The notes below the pieces were generated by a model that searched no databases, was not told where the DNA came from, and saw nothing but the letters and a program-made list of their open reading frames with translations. A stretch of DNA of 64,000 bases, taken from the NCBI RefSeq assembly GCF_000015165.1, contig NC_009485.1, forward strand, positions 4,917,501-4,981,500, given 5' to 3'. How positions within the stretch are numbered: position 1 is the first letter of the stretch; every line of letters starts with the position of its first letter. The stretch comes from Bradyrhizobium sp. BTAi1 (GTDB taxonomy: Bacteria > Pseudomonadota > Alphaproteobacteria > Rhizobiales > Xanthobacteraceae). Of this stretch, positions 25,579 to 34,783 are shown one piece after another. The translations under genes were made by a program, and so were the position numbers.

Positions 25579-25815
25579 TGCGTCCCAGAGCGTGATGCGC
25601 CCCCGATGCATGCCGCGCCGCAATCGCCGACGCGAATTCCATTGCGGAGAATGACAGTCACCCGTTGCAGAAGCAGCAAATTCGGCCGATGCGACTTTAG
25701 GGCGCAGGGCTCTGCACGCGCCGGAAAAACTTCGCGCGACCGTCTCCTACTACGTTAGGATGCGGCGCTGGCCAGCGCGAAACACAATAAACGTCAACAT
25801 GTCGGAGGAAATGCG

Positions 25816-26775
25816 ATGCGCAACGCGTTCGTGTTGTGCTGCTCGATTGCCTTGATGGGTGTGATCGGGACGGCCAATGCCCAAGAGAAGACCCAGGACA
25901 AGCCCCAAGACTGGACCAAATCGAAATGGGGACCGCAGGACGAGATCGGCGCCGCCAACTACATCACGCCGGAACTCGTGGTCAAAGCGGCCTCGCTGGT
26001 GAAGACCGGCAAGACCTACCCGCTCGGCATGATCATCGACTCCAAGACGCCGGCCTATCCACCGCGTTCCTTCAAGATCACGGTGGTGCAGCCGGGACAG
26101 GCCGGCATCCCAGGGCTCGGCCCCAACAAGGCGACTTATAATGACGACATCATCGAAGGCTGGGTCGGCGTCGGCAGCCAGCTCGACGGCCTCGGCCATC
26201 TCGGCATCGAGCACGTCTATTACAACGGCAACAAACTGCTCGACTTCGCTGATCCGACCGGCCTGAAGAAGCTGGGCATCGAGAAGGTACCGCCGCTGGT
26301 GGCGCGCGGCGTCCTGCTCGACATGGCCGCCTACTACAACACCGACGTCGTCAAGGAAGGCACCGCCTTCAACGTCAAGGAGATCGAGGAGGCCGCCAAG
26401 AAACAGGGCGTCGAGATCCGCCAGGGCGACATCGTCATCTTCCATACCGGCTGGCTCGGCCTGATCGGCAAGGACGACAAGCGCTACAGCGCCGGCGAGC
26501 CCGGTCTGGGCGTCGAAGGCGCCAAATACCTGACCTCGAAGGGCGTGGTGGCCATCGGGGCCGACAATTGGGCGGTGGAGGCGATTCCGTTCGAGTCGTC
26601 GAACCTGTTCGAGGTACACCAGATCCTGCTCGCGATGAACGGGACCTACATCCTCGAGAACATGAACACCGCCGATCTCGCCAGGGACAAAGGCTACGAG
26701 TTCCTGTTCGTGCTGGGCCAGCCGCGCTGGCGCGGCGGCGTCCAGGGCAACATCAACCCGATCGCGATCCGCTGA
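25816..26775 (+). CDS. Exported cyclase-family protein (kynurenine formamidase-like fold)
   Basis: A 319-residue protein of the putative cyclase family (PF04199), related to metal-dependent kynurenine formamidase. A signal peptide is clear: MRNAFVLCCSIALMGVIGTANA then QEKTQ, so the protein should be periplasmic. The family core is visible: WGPQDEIGAANYITPELVVKAA, the motif region SQLDGLGHLGIEHVYYNG (where catalytic members have HxGTHxDxP, here reduced), RGVLLDMAAYYN, QGDIVIFHTGWL and GVVAIGADNWAVEAIPFE. GGAGGAAATGCG precedes the ATG. It stands alone between a LysR unit and another, convergent LysR gene. Substrate unknown. Confidence 0.78.
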   Translation: MRNAFVLCCSIALMGVIGTANAQEKTQDKPQDWTKSKWGPQDEIGAANYITPELVVKAASLVKTGKTYPLGMIIDSKTPAYPPRSFKITVVQPGQAGIPGLGPNKATYNDDIIEGWVGVGSQLDGLGHLGIEHVYYNGNKLLDFADPTGLKKLGIEKVPPLVARGVLLDMAAYYNTDVVKEGTAFNVKEIEEAAKKQGVEIRQGDIVIFHTGWLGLIGKDDKRYSAGEPGLGVEGAKYLTSKGVVAIGADNWAVEAIPFESSNLFEVHQILLAMNGTYILENMNTADLARDKGYEFLFVLGQPRWRGGVQGNINPIAIR

Positions 26776-26847
26776 TCCGGGCGGCACGGCGTTCGCAGCG
26801 CCGTGCCCCTCGCCCCTTCCGCCACGACCATGACGCGGAACACACCG

Positions 26848-27738
26848 CTAGTCGAGATAGCGCAAGGCTTCGAGGATGAGGCTGAATGCGGCCGACGGCT
26901 GCCGCCGGCTCGGATAATACAGGTAGTAGCCGTCGAACGGCTCGCACCAGTCGTCGAGAACGCGCACCAGCGCGCCCTTTGCCAGCAGCGGCGCGACGCG
27001 ATCATCGACGAGATGGGCCAGGCCGTGACCGGCCGAGGCCGCAGCGACGATCAGATCGACGTCGTTCAACACGACCGGACCATCGACCTTGACCTTCAAT
27101 TCGCGGCCGCCCCGGCCATATTCCCACTGATAGATGCTGCCGTTCACCATGCGCAGATTGATGCAGGCGTGACGCGTCAGATCGTCCGGCGATTTCGGGG
27201 CGCCGCATTTGGCGAGATATGCGGGCGAGCCGACCGTGGCCATGCGGAGCCTCGGGCCGATCCGCACCGCCACCATGTCCTGCTCGAGCCGCTCGCCGAG
27301 CCGCACGCCCGCGTCGAAACGTTCGGCGACGATGTCGGTAAGCCCGGACTGGACGTTCAGCTCGACCTTGATGTCCGGATAGTCTGCGACGATCCGGTCG
27401 ATCGCGGGCCATAACAGGGTGCGGGCGGCGTGCTCCGACGTCGTGATCCGCACAGTGCCGGCTGGCCGGCTGCGCAACTCGGTCAGTGCGGCGATCCGGG
27501 CGTCGATCTCGTCGAACGCCGGGGCCACCGTTTCCATCAGGCGTTCGCCCGCCTCCGTGGGCGCGACGCTGCGCGTCGTCCGCGTCAGCAGCCGGACGTC
27601 CATGCGCTGCTCGAGCCGGCGGATGGCATGGCTCAGCGCCGACGGTGATACGCCGAGCTTGGCTGCCGCGCGGGTGAAACTGCGCTCCTCAGCCACGGCG
27701 AGGAACATCGCCAGACCGCCCATATCCATCCGCCGCAC
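26848..27738 (-). CDS. LysR-family transcriptional regulator
   Basis: A 296-residue regulator of the group with a MDMGGLAMFLAVAEERSFTRAAAKLGVSPSALSHAIRRLEQRMDVRLLTRTTRSV helix-turn-helix. The effector domain begins near residue 90 (GTVRITTSEHAARTLLWPAIDR). The GTG start at 27738 follows GGAGG. It is divergent from the aldo/keto reductase gene 130 bases away, and LysR members of this type often control an adjacent oxidoreductase, so that pairing is likely. The intergenic region (27739-27870) has an AT-rich patch ATGACAAATTGTCAT with a palindromic core at 27757-27771 that could be its site. Confidence 0.92.
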   Translation of the reverse strand: MRRMDMGGLAMFLAVAEERSFTRAAAKLGVSPSALSHAIRRLEQRMDVRLLTRTTRSVAPTEAGERLMETVAPAFDEIDARIAALTELRSRPAGTVRITTSEHAARTLLWPAIDRIVADYPDIKVELNVQSGLTDIVAERFDAGVRLGERLEQDMVAVRIGPRLRMATVGSPAYLAKCGAPKSPDDLTRHACINLRMVNGSIYQWEYGRGGRELKVKVDGPVVLNDVDLIVAAASAGHGLAHLVDDRVAPLLAKGALVRVLDDWCEPFDGYYLYYPSRRQPSAAFSLILEALRYLD

Positions 27739-27756
27739 GGCCGCGCCTCCTGGATT

Positions 27757-27771
27757 AATGACAAATTGTCA
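27757..27771. promoter_or_regulatory. Palindrome between lysR and aldo/keto reductase
   Basis: ATGACAAATTGTCAT is a perfect 15-bp inverted repeat (one central base) in the divergent promoter region, a plausible LysR binding site of the T-N11-A class. It lies just upstream of the LysR GTG. Confidence 0.5.
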
Positions 27772-27870
27772 TAAGCCCATCCAACATTAGCCGCCTAATC
27801 GCAATGAGAAATACATCCTAGATCGTCCGGCAGAGCCTGGGCGCCCGCGCCCGCATCGTGAGGACGGATC

Positions 27871-28854
27871 ATGAAAAAGCGAATTCTGGGACGTGGCGGC
27901 CTCGAGGTCTCGGCCTTAGGCCTGGGCTGCATGGGACTGAGCTTCGGCTATGGGCCGGCGACCGACAGGTCCGAAGCCGTCGCATTGATCCGCGCGGCCG
28001 TCGAACGCGGAGTGACCTTCTTCGACACCGCCGAAGCCTATGGCCCGGGACTCAATGAGGAGGTCGTCGGCGAGGCGCTCGCGCCGTTCCGCGACGACGT
28101 CGTCATCGCGACCAAATTCGGCTTCCTGAACGGCAAGCCGCAGGACGGGCTCGACAGCCGGCCAGCGCGCATCCGCGAGGTCGCCGACGAATCCCTGATG
28201 CGGCTGCGCACCGATCGGATCGATCTGTTCTACCAGCACCGCGTCGATCCGGACGTGCCGATCGAGGACGTCGCCGGCACCGTGAAGGAGCTGATCGCGG
28301 CGGGCAAGGTCCGGCATTTCGGCCTGTCCGAAGCCGGCGTGGAGTCGATCCGCAGGGCCCATGCCGTGCAGCCCGTGACGGCGCTGCAGAGCGAATATTC
28401 GATGTGGTGGCGCGAGCCCGAGACGGAGGTGCTGCCGGCGCTCGAGGAGCTCGGCATCGGCTTCGTGCCGTTCAGCCCGCTCGGCAAGGGCTTCCTCACC
28501 GGCCGGTTCGGCGCCGATGCGACGTTCGACAAGGCCGACTTCCGCAGCACTGTTCCCCGCTTCGCACCGGAAGCAATCAAAGCGAACCAGGCGATCGCCG
28601 ATCTGGTCCGCAGCCTCGCCGACGCCAAGGGCGTGACGCCGGCGCAGATCGCGCTGGCCTGGCTGCTCGCCCGCAAGCCCTGGATCGTACCGATCCCCGG
28701 CACCACCAAACTGCACCGGCTCGAGGAAAATCTCGGCGCCGCCGATGTCGAGCTGACGGCCGATGATCTCGCCCGCATCGCGCAAGCCCTCGCCTCGGTC
28801 GCGGTGCATGGCGACCGCTACGCCGCTGCGCAACAGCGTTTCGTCAACCGATGA
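27871..28854 (+). CDS. Aldo/keto reductase
   Basis: A 327-residue NADPH-dependent oxidoreductase with a TIM-barrel fold, reducing an aldehyde or ketone. Visible catalytic features: RGVTFFDTAEAYG (catalytic Asp and Tyr), VVIATKFGF (Lys), RIDLFYQHRVDPDVPIEDV (His) and IPIPGTTKLHRLEENLGA (cofactor-phosphate binding). GAGGACGGATC precedes the ATG. It resembles the YhdN/AKR11 and AKR13 type found beside LysR regulators. Divergent from the LysR gene and convergent with the ABC-F gene, with a shared terminator hairpin at the end. Confidence 0.92.
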   Translation: MKKRILGRGGLEVSALGLGCMGLSFGYGPATDRSEAVALIRAAVERGVTFFDTAEAYGPGLNEEVVGEALAPFRDDVVIATKFGFLNGKPQDGLDSRPARIREVADESLMRLRTDRIDLFYQHRVDPDVPIEDVAGTVKELIAAGKVRHFGLSEAGVESIRRAHAVQPVTALQSEYSMWWREPETEVLPALEELGIGFVPFSPLGKGFLTGRFGADATFDKADFRSTVPRFAPEAIKANQAIADLVRSLADAKGVTPAQIALAWLLARKPWIVPIPGTTKLHRLEENLGAADVELTADDLARIAQALASVAVHGDRYAAAQQRFVNR

Positions 28855-28860
28855 GCCGGC

Positions 28861-28894
28861 CAAGAGACGACGATCAGCAGATCGTCGTCTCTTG
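28861..28894. terminator. Bidirectional hairpin between convergent genes
   Basis: A perfect 15-bp stem (CAAGAGACGACGATC with its complement) around an AGCA loop, between the stops of the aldo/keto reductase (+) and the ABC-F gene (-). There is no long T tract on either strand, but its strength and position suit a shared terminator. Confidence 0.75.
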
Positions 28895-28910
28895 ACGTGC
28901 CGATCGATCC

Positions 28911-30485
28911 TCAACCGACCGCAAACTCCTGGGTGATGCCGATCGCGGCGAGAAACGACGGATCATGACTGACGACGAGCAGCGCGCCGTCGAAGTCGCG
29001 CAGCGCCTGCTCCAAGATCTCGATGGAAGCGATGTCGAGATGGTTGGTGGGCTCGTCCAGCAGCAGCAGCCAGGGCGGCTGCTCGCCACCGAACGTGCAG
29101 GCGAGGCCTGCGCGCAGCCGCTCGCCGCCGGACAGCGTCGCTACCGTCTGCTCGGCGTCGCGGTTGCGGAACGCGAAGCGCGCGCAGGCGGCGTACGCCG
29201 CCTCCGCCCCGAGCGCCGGATGCAGGCGGCGGAAATTGCCGATGATGCTGTCGCTGCCATCGAGCAGGGCGACGTGCTGATCCAGCATCGCGACCCGTCC
29301 CTCGGCGCGTCGGACCATTCCGCCGGCCAGGGACATCGTGCCGATCGCAGTCCGGAGCAGCGTGGTCTTGCCAGCGCCGTTACGCCCCACGATCGCGATG
29401 CGCTGACGACCCCTGATGTGCAACGTCCATGGACCGAATTTCCTGTCGCCGGCGGTCACGACCGCATCCTCCATGGCGAGCAGTTCGGTGCCGGTGCCGA
29501 GCCCCGTTGCCGGCAGCACCATGGAGAGAGGCGTCAGGACTTCCACTCCCTGCCGCGCCTCCTCGGCCTGCGCGGTGGCCTCGGCCGTCACTCGCTCGGC
29601 CAGCCGCTGCGCCCGGCCGCCGGTGTTCTCAGCCCGTTCGGCGCGCGCGCCGAGCAGGATTCTGGGCGCCGAGCCACGCGCGGCGAAGGCGCGCCCGGCC
29701 TTGTCCTTGCGCATCTTGGCTTCGCGCTGGCGCTGCACGGCGCGGCCCACCTCGCGCAAATGGGCATCGGCGCGGTCCAGCGCAGCGGACGCCCGCGCCC
29801 GCGCCTCATCCCGCGCCTGCGCGAACATCGACCAGCCGCCGCCGACGATATGTACCCCGACCGGAGTAAGTTCGACGATCCGGTCCATTATCCCCAGCAG
29901 CGCGCGATCATGACTGGCGACCAGCACGCCACCGCGCCAATTCTGCACGAGCCGGCCGATGGCGACGCGGCCGTCCGCATCGAGATTGTTGGTCGGCTCG
30001 TCGAGCAGCAGCAGATCCGGCGCTTCGATCAGCAGCCGCGCGATGCCGATGCGTGTCCGCTCGCCGCCGCTGAGGGACTCAATCGAACGATGCAGTCCGA
30101 TGCGCCCCAGCCCGGCTTCCGTCAGCGCATCATCGACCCGCCGGGGCAGGCTCCAGTCGACGCGCGCGAGGTCATCGTCATGACCGTTCCCGGCAACGAT
30201 CCGGTCGATGATCGCAAGTCCGGTCGCGACGCCGAGCGCCTCGTCGATGCGCAGTCCGGGATTCCATTGCTGCGCCAGCAGCCCGAGCGTCCCGCCGCGC
30301 GTCACCTTTCCCGCTGCAGGATCCAACGTGCCGGCGATGATCCGCAGCAAGGTTGATTTGCCGCAACCATTACGGCCGACCAGCCCGACCCGTTCGGCGC
30401 CGATGGAGAACGAGAGTTTGTCGAACAGACGATGATCGTCAGGTGTGGCGGCGGCGACCGCGTCGAGCGTGAGAAAGGAGGGCAT
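28911..30485 (-). CDS. ABC-F family ATPase
   Basis: A 524-residue soluble protein of two ABC ATPase domains joined by a charged linker, as in ribosome-associated ABC-F factors (Uup/YheS-like or antibiotic-protection type). Domain 1 has VGLVGRNGCGKSTLLRI (Walker A), SLSGGERTRIGIARLL (signature) and LLLLDEPTNNLD (Walker B). Domain 2 has IVGRNGAGKTTLL, LSGGERLRAGLA and LLLLDEPTNHLD. The linker (about 235-300) is rich in Arg, Lys, Ala and Glu. I start at the ATG at 30485 (MPSFLTLDAV); the open frame upstream lacks homology and neither start has a good ribosome site. It likely protects or remodels ribosomes. Confidence 0.9.
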   Translation of the reverse strand: MPSFLTLDAVAAATPDDHRLFDKLSFSIGAERVGLVGRNGCGKSTLLRIIAGTLDPAAGKVTRGGTLGLLAQQWNPGLRIDEALGVATGLAIIDRIVAGNGHDDDLARVDWSLPRRVDDALTEAGLGRIGLHRSIESLSGGERTRIGIARLLIEAPDLLLLDEPTNNLDADGRVAIGRLVQNWRGGVLVASHDRALLGIMDRIVELTPVGVHIVGGGWSMFAQARDEARARASAALDRADAHLREVGRAVQRQREAKMRKDKAGRAFAARGSAPRILLGARAERAENTGGRAQRLAERVTAEATAQAEEARQGVEVLTPLSMVLPATGLGTGTELLAMEDAVVTAGDRKFGPWTLHIRGRQRIAIVGRNGAGKTTLLRTAIGTMSLAGGMVRRAEGRVAMLDQHVALLDGSDSIIGNFRRLHPALGAEAAYAACARFAFRNRDAEQTVATLSGGERLRAGLACTFGGEQPPWLLLLDEPTNHLDIASIEILEQALRDFDGALLVVSHDPSFLAAIGITQEFAVG

Positions 30486-30664
30486 GAGCAACCGTGATGG
30501 CAGGAGACACAAAGCGGCGGGCAATGTTGGTCCTGCGATCCACGGCACCACTCCTGTTCACGGTATTGGACTGATATAGACTCATTGCAGCGCAGCGACA
30601 ACTCCATGGCTGCCACGTCCGCGCCTGCTGGCCCGGCGCAGGTGGCCGTGCTAAGCGGCACGCC

Positions 30665-31150
30665 ATGCCTGCTCCCATTCTTCCCCTCATCGAAGCCGCC
30701 AGCCGCTGGCCCGAGCGCGGCGCGCTCGTCGGCCTTGATCTGGGCACCAAGACGATCGGCGTCGCGGTGTCCGATCCGGACCGCCGGCTCGCCACCGGCG
30801 TCGAGACCATCCAGCGCAAGGCCTTCAAGGCCGATGCGGCGCGGCTGCTTGCGATCTCAAGCGAGCGCAAGGTGGTCGGCTTCGTGCTCGGCCTGCCGAT
30901 CAACATGGACGGCAGTGAGGGACCTCGGGCGCAATCGACCCGCGCATTCGCGCGTAATCTCGCGAACCTGACGGACTTGCCGATCGGCCTGTGGGACGAG
31001 CGGCTGTCGACGGCGGCAGTCGAACGCGAACTGATCGGCATGGATGTCAGCCGCGCCCGGCGCGCCGAGGTCATCGACACCCACGCCGCGATCTTCATCC
31101 TGCAGGGCGCGCTCGACCGGCTCGCCACGCTCCGCCGGTCCGGCCAATAG
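30665..31150 (+). CDS. ruvX: RuvX/YqgF pre-16S rRNA nuclease or Holliday-junction resolvase
   Basis: A 161-residue RNase-H-fold nuclease; family members process the 5' end of pre-16S rRNA and are essential in many bacteria. The N-terminal GLDLGTKTIGVAVSD gives the first catalytic aspartate. VGFVLGLPINMDGSEGPRAQSTRAFA and LWDERLSTAAVERELIGMD (catalytic Glu) follow, and VIDTHAAIFILQGALD near the end supplies the last acidic residue. Alternative name Holliday-junction resolvase reflects the fold. It is followed after 4 bases by an AEC transporter, probably cotranscribed. In related genomes ruvX lies near gatC, which is about 8 kb away here. Confidence 0.94.
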   Translation: MPAPILPLIEAASRWPERGALVGLDLGTKTIGVAVSDPDRRLATGVETIQRKAFKADAARLLAISSERKVVGFVLGLPINMDGSEGPRAQSTRAFARNLANLTDLPIGLWDERLSTAAVERELIGMDVSRARRAEVIDTHAAIFILQGALDRLATLRRSGQ

Positions 31151-31154
31151 CCTC

Positions 31155-32078
31155 ATGGGCGTCGTCGTCGCAGCGCTCGCACCGGTGTTCCTGCTGATCG
31201 TGGTCGGCGTCGGCCTGCGCCACAGCCTCATCCGGCTCGACACGCAATGGCATGGGCTGGAGCGACTGACATATTATGTGTTGTTTCCAGCGCTGTTGGT
31301 GCAAAGCCTCGTCAAGGCCGATCTCGCCAAGGTACCGGTCGCCGGTGTCGGCGGCGCGCTGTTCCTCGCGGCGCTGGCGATGTCCCTGCTCTGCCTCGCG
31401 CTGCGGCCGTTCCTGACGCGGCAGGGCATCGATGGCCCGGCCTTCACCTCCATCTTCCAGGGCGCGACGCGCTGGCAGACCTATGTCGGACTCAGCGTGT
31501 CGGGCAGCCTGTTCGGCCCGACCGGCCTTGCCTTGGCGTCGGTGGCGATGGTGGCGATCATTCCGCTGGTCAACGTGCTCAGCGTGAGCGTGCTCGCCCA
31601 TTATGCTTCGCCGACACGGCGCTCGATCGGCGAGATCATTGCCACGATCGGACGCAATCCGCTGATCTGGGCCTGCGTGGTCGGCCTCGCGCTGAACGTG
31701 GCGCATCTGCCGCTGCCGAAACTCTGGCACGATGCCGCCGACGCGCTCGGCCAGGCATCGCTGCCGATCGGCCTGTTGGTGACCGGCGCGGGGCTGCATT
31801 TCGAGGGCTTGCGGCGCGCCGGCGCGGCTGCCGCGCTCGGCGTGGTGCTCAAGCTGGTGCTGATGCCGATCATGGCGGTCGGCCTCGCCGGCTGGTTCGG
31901 GGTCACAGGCTCCAGCCTCGTGGTGGTCGCCATCTGCGCCGCGGTGCCGACGTCCTCGAGCGCCTATGTGCTTGCCAAGCAGATGGGCGGCGATGCGCCG
32001 CTGCTGGCCCAGATCATCTCGCTGCAGACCGTGCTGGCCGCACTGACGATGCCGCTTGCGATCGCCTGGGCGAGCTGA
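31155..32078 (+). CDS. AEC (auxin efflux carrier)-family transporter
   Basis: A 307-residue inner-membrane carrier with about ten membrane helices in two inverted halves. Homologues move malate, malonate and other small carboxylates; the plant PIN proteins are distant relatives. Visible: MGVVVAALAPVFLLIVVGVGLRHSLI, FTSIFQGATRWQTYVGLSVSG, IGRNPLIWACVVGLALNVAHLPLP (the conserved NP in the helix break) and ICAAVPTSSSAYVLAKQMGG. The ATG at 31155 is 4 bases after the ruvX stop. The substrate cannot be read from sequence. Confidence 0.87.
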   Translation: MGVVVAALAPVFLLIVVGVGLRHSLIRLDTQWHGLERLTYYVLFPALLVQSLVKADLAKVPVAGVGGALFLAALAMSLLCLALRPFLTRQGIDGPAFTSIFQGATRWQTYVGLSVSGSLFGPTGLALASVAMVAIIPLVNVLSVSVLAHYASPTRRSIGEIIATIGRNPLIWACVVGLALNVAHLPLPKLWHDAADALGQASLPIGLLVTGAGLHFEGLRRAGAAAALGVVLKLVLMPIMAVGLAGWFGVTGSSLVVVAICAAVPTSSSAYVLAKQMGGDAPLLAQIISLQTVLAALTMPLAIAWAS

Positions 32079-32087
32079 GCCGCGCGC

Positions 32088-32912
32088 TCAGGAGGGGCCG
32101 CTGGCGAGCCATATCGTCTGCACCGTGGCGGCAAGGTTGTTGAGGCCGTGCAGCACCATGGTCAGATAGGTGGAGTGCGTCCGGTATCGCAGATAGCCGA
32201 ACCAGACCCCGAGCGCGAACACATTGAGCAGGGCAAACCAGTCATATTGGAAATGCAGCAGCGTCCAGATCAGCGACGACAGGATGATCGCGCCGGGAAC
32301 GCGCAGGAAAGAGTCCGACCAGCCGCGATAAAGAAAGCCGCGCGCCATCAGCTCCTCAGAGACCGGAGCCGCGACGCAGAAGGCGATCACCAGGAGCCAC
32401 ACCGTGCCATCAGTCTTGGCATGCTTCAGCATGTCGACCATGAAGCCCGACGCCGCCTCCTCTCGTCCCGTCAGCTGTGAGACCAGCTCCCAGGCGCCGA
32501 CGATGACGACCATGCCGAGCACGCCGAAGCCCAGATGCTTCCATCCGGTCCAGCGCAGACCAAGGTATTCGGCAAACGAGAGGCGCGTGTACCGAACCGC
32601 GAAGTAGATGGGGATCAGCAATCCAGGCAACCCCATGATGGCCGAGAGCGCGACCGTCAGCGGCGAGGCGGCGGTCTTGGTCAGAGCCAGACGAAACGCC
32701 TCGAAATCATCGAGCGGCCCATCGAAACGGGCGAAGAGATAGACGATCGGCAGCAACTGGCCGACGAAAAAGGCGATGATGATGAGCACGCCCCACAGCG
32801 TCGTTCGCCAGAAGCCAAGCGTCCGCGGCAGATGTTGCGCCGGAACGACCTGCTGCGGCGGGTTGCCGGGATCGAGCGAATCCATGACGGCGGCTTCGGG
32901 ACTGTCGGTCAA
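32088..32912 (-). CDS. CPBP-family intramembrane metalloprotease
   Basis: A 274-residue membrane protein of the CPBP (CAAX protease / bacteriocin-processing) family. It has about six to eight hydrophobic helices. The three catalytic motifs are present: APVSEELMARGFLYRG (paired Glu and Arg), LIWTLLHFQYDWFALLN (His) and TMVLHGLNN (His). The substrate is unknown; relatives process prenylated or bacteriocin-like proteins. It overlaps the upstream aidB gene by 4 bp (ATGA), so it is translated with it. Confidence 0.88.
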   Translation of the reverse strand: MTDSPEAAVMDSLDPGNPPQQVVPAQHLPRTLGFWRTTLWGVLIIIAFFVGQLLPIVYLFARFDGPLDDFEAFRLALTKTAASPLTVALSAIMGLPGLLIPIYFAVRYTRLSFAEYLGLRWTGWKHLGFGVLGMVVIVGAWELVSQLTGREEAASGFMVDMLKHAKTDGTVWLLVIAFCVAAPVSEELMARGFLYRGWSDSFLRVPGAIILSSLIWTLLHFQYDWFALLNVFALGVWFGYLRYRTHSTYLTMVLHGLNNLAATVQTIWLASGPS

Positions 32913-34552
32913 GGCAGGGCGCGCTCCAGCAGGTCACGGATATCAGCAGGATCGAGATCGACGGCGCCGTACATGCTCGGATGAACAGCGGCGAGCCGCG
33001 TGGCGGCGAACAGTTCGGCGTGACGCGGCGTGACCTTGTTCAGCGCAGCGGCGGCCGCCAGTAGCGCCAGCTTTTCGACCGCCAGCCGCGCGACGCGCTC
33101 GCTGTCGCCGCGCCGGAATGCCTGGCCGATGGCGGCCACGGCCGCGGCGGCGCCAGGAAGTCCGTTGGTGTCCGCCGCCAGGTACTTGAGGATCGCCATC
33201 GCTGCATCGGCTTCACGTGACAGTGCGCGCAGCACGTCCAGGCACATCACATTGCCCGAGCCTTCCCAGATCGCATTGACCGGCGACTCCCGGAAGTGAC
33301 GCGCGAGAATGCCGTCCTCGACATAGCCATTGCCGCCGAGGCACTCCATTGCCTCGTACAGGAACGGCGGCGCGCTCTTGCACACCCAGTATTTGATCGC
33401 GGGCGTCAGCAGCCGCATATAGGCCGCCTCCTTGAGATCGTCCGGCGTGCGGTCGAACGCGCGGCACAGCCGCATCACCAGCGCCACCGTCGCCTCGACA
33501 TGGAGGGCCATGTCGGCGAGCACCGCCTGCATCAAGGGCTGATCGGCGAGACGCTTCTGGAACACGCTGCGATGGCGCGCGTGATGCAGCGCATGCGCCA
33601 GGCCAGAGCGCATCAGCCCGGCGGACGAGATCGCGCAATCCTGCCGCGTCAGCTGCACCATCTGGATGATGGTTCGGATACCCCTGCCCTCCTCGCCGAC
33701 GCGCACGGCATAGGCGCCGGCGAACTCCACTTCCGAAGAGGCGTTGGAGCGGTTGCCGAGCTTGTCCTTCAGACGCTGGAAGCGGAGCGCATTGACGGCG
33801 CCGTCGGGCGTGAAGCGCGGCATGAAGAAGCAGGTCAGGCCGCTCTCGGCCTGCGCCAGCACCAGGAAGGCGTCGCACATCGGCGCCGACATGAACCATT
33901 TGTGCCCGGTGATGCGGTAGCCGTCGCCAGCACGTTCCGCCGTCGTCATGTTGGCGCGCACGTCGGTCCCGCCCTGCTTCTCGGTCATGCCCATGCCGAG
34001 CGTCATGCCGCGCTTTTGCCACCACGGGGCAAACGCCGCGTCATAGTGGCGTGTCGCGATCACAGGCATGGATTTCGCCAGCAGATCGGGCTGCGCGGCC
34101 AGCGCCGCGACCGAGGCGCGGGTCATCGTGATCGGGCAGAGATGACCGCTCTCCACCTGCGCGGCGATGTAGAATTTCGCGGCGCGCACGACCTCCGAAG
34201 GAGCGCCGCGTGGCCTGCCCTCGGATGTCCAGGTCGAATTGTGCAGGCCGGCTTCGACCGCACGCGCCATCATCTGATGATAGGCCGGATGAAACTCGAC
34301 GACGTCGCGCCGAAAGCCCTTGGCATCGAAGCTGCGCAGCTTCGGCGTGTTCTCGTTGGCAAGCCGGCCCTGCTCGGCCATCTCGGCCGAACCCCACAAG
34401 GCCCCGAACGCGGCCAGCTCCGGTTCGGTGCCAGCCGCGCCATAAGCCGTGACCGCATCGACCAGCGGCCGGTCGGCGGTGAACAGGTTCACGTCCGCGA
34501 ACGGCGGCGACTGGTTGAAGACGTCATGAGTCTCGAAGGAAGGCTGGGTCAT
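32909..34552 (-). CDS. aidB: AidB-type acyl-CoA dehydrogenase-like flavoprotein
   Basis: A 547-residue FAD protein closely resembling Escherichia coli AidB, a component of the adaptive response to DNA alkylation that binds DNA. Recognisable stretches: HDVFNQSPPFADVNLF at the start, SLCPITMT-like HLCPITMTRASVA, GMGMTEKQGGTDVRANMT, GHKWFMSAPMCDAFLVLAQ, RLKDKLGNRSNASSEVEF, AMECLGGNGYVEDG and NAIWEGSGNVMCLDVLRAL. No partner alkylation repair gene is nearby. CPBP protease follows with a 4-bp overlap and pyrB is divergent. Acyl-CoA dehydrogenase activity is not assured in this subfamily. Confidence 0.91.
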   Translation of the reverse strand: MTQPSFETHDVFNQSPPFADVNLFTADRPLVDAVTAYGAAGTEPELAAFGALWGSAEMAEQGRLANENTPKLRSFDAKGFRRDVVEFHPAYHQMMARAVEAGLHNSTWTSEGRPRGAPSEVVRAAKFYIAAQVESGHLCPITMTRASVAALAAQPDLLAKSMPVIATRHYDAAFAPWWQKRGMTLGMGMTEKQGGTDVRANMTTAERAGDGYRITGHKWFMSAPMCDAFLVLAQAESGLTCFFMPRFTPDGAVNALRFQRLKDKLGNRSNASSEVEFAGAYAVRVGEEGRGIRTIIQMVQLTRQDCAISSAGLMRSGLAHALHHARHRSVFQKRLADQPLMQAVLADMALHVEATVALVMRLCRAFDRTPDDLKEAAYMRLLTPAIKYWVCKSAPPFLYEAMECLGGNGYVEDGILARHFRESPVNAIWEGSGNVMCLDVLRALSREADAAMAILKYLAADTNGLPGAAAAVAAIGQAFRRGDSERVARLAVEKLALLAAAAALNKVTPRHAELFAATRLAAVHPSMYGAVDLDPADIRDLLERALP

Positions 34553-34783
34553 GGCCGTGCCCTGTGGAAATCCATTATCGGCGCGGCCGAATGGACGAAA
34601 TCATAAGCCGTCCCGCCCGCGCCCGGCAGCCCAAACGGGTGCCGCTCCCCTGGCATAGTTCACAAAGCATTGCCGCGCCATCCAGCAAGCCGGTCCGGCC
34701 GGACCGACGGAACGGGGGATAACTCGGAACCCGGGCTTTCGGCCTTGCCCGCCATGGAAACCGCGCCTATAGCTCTGGCTTTA

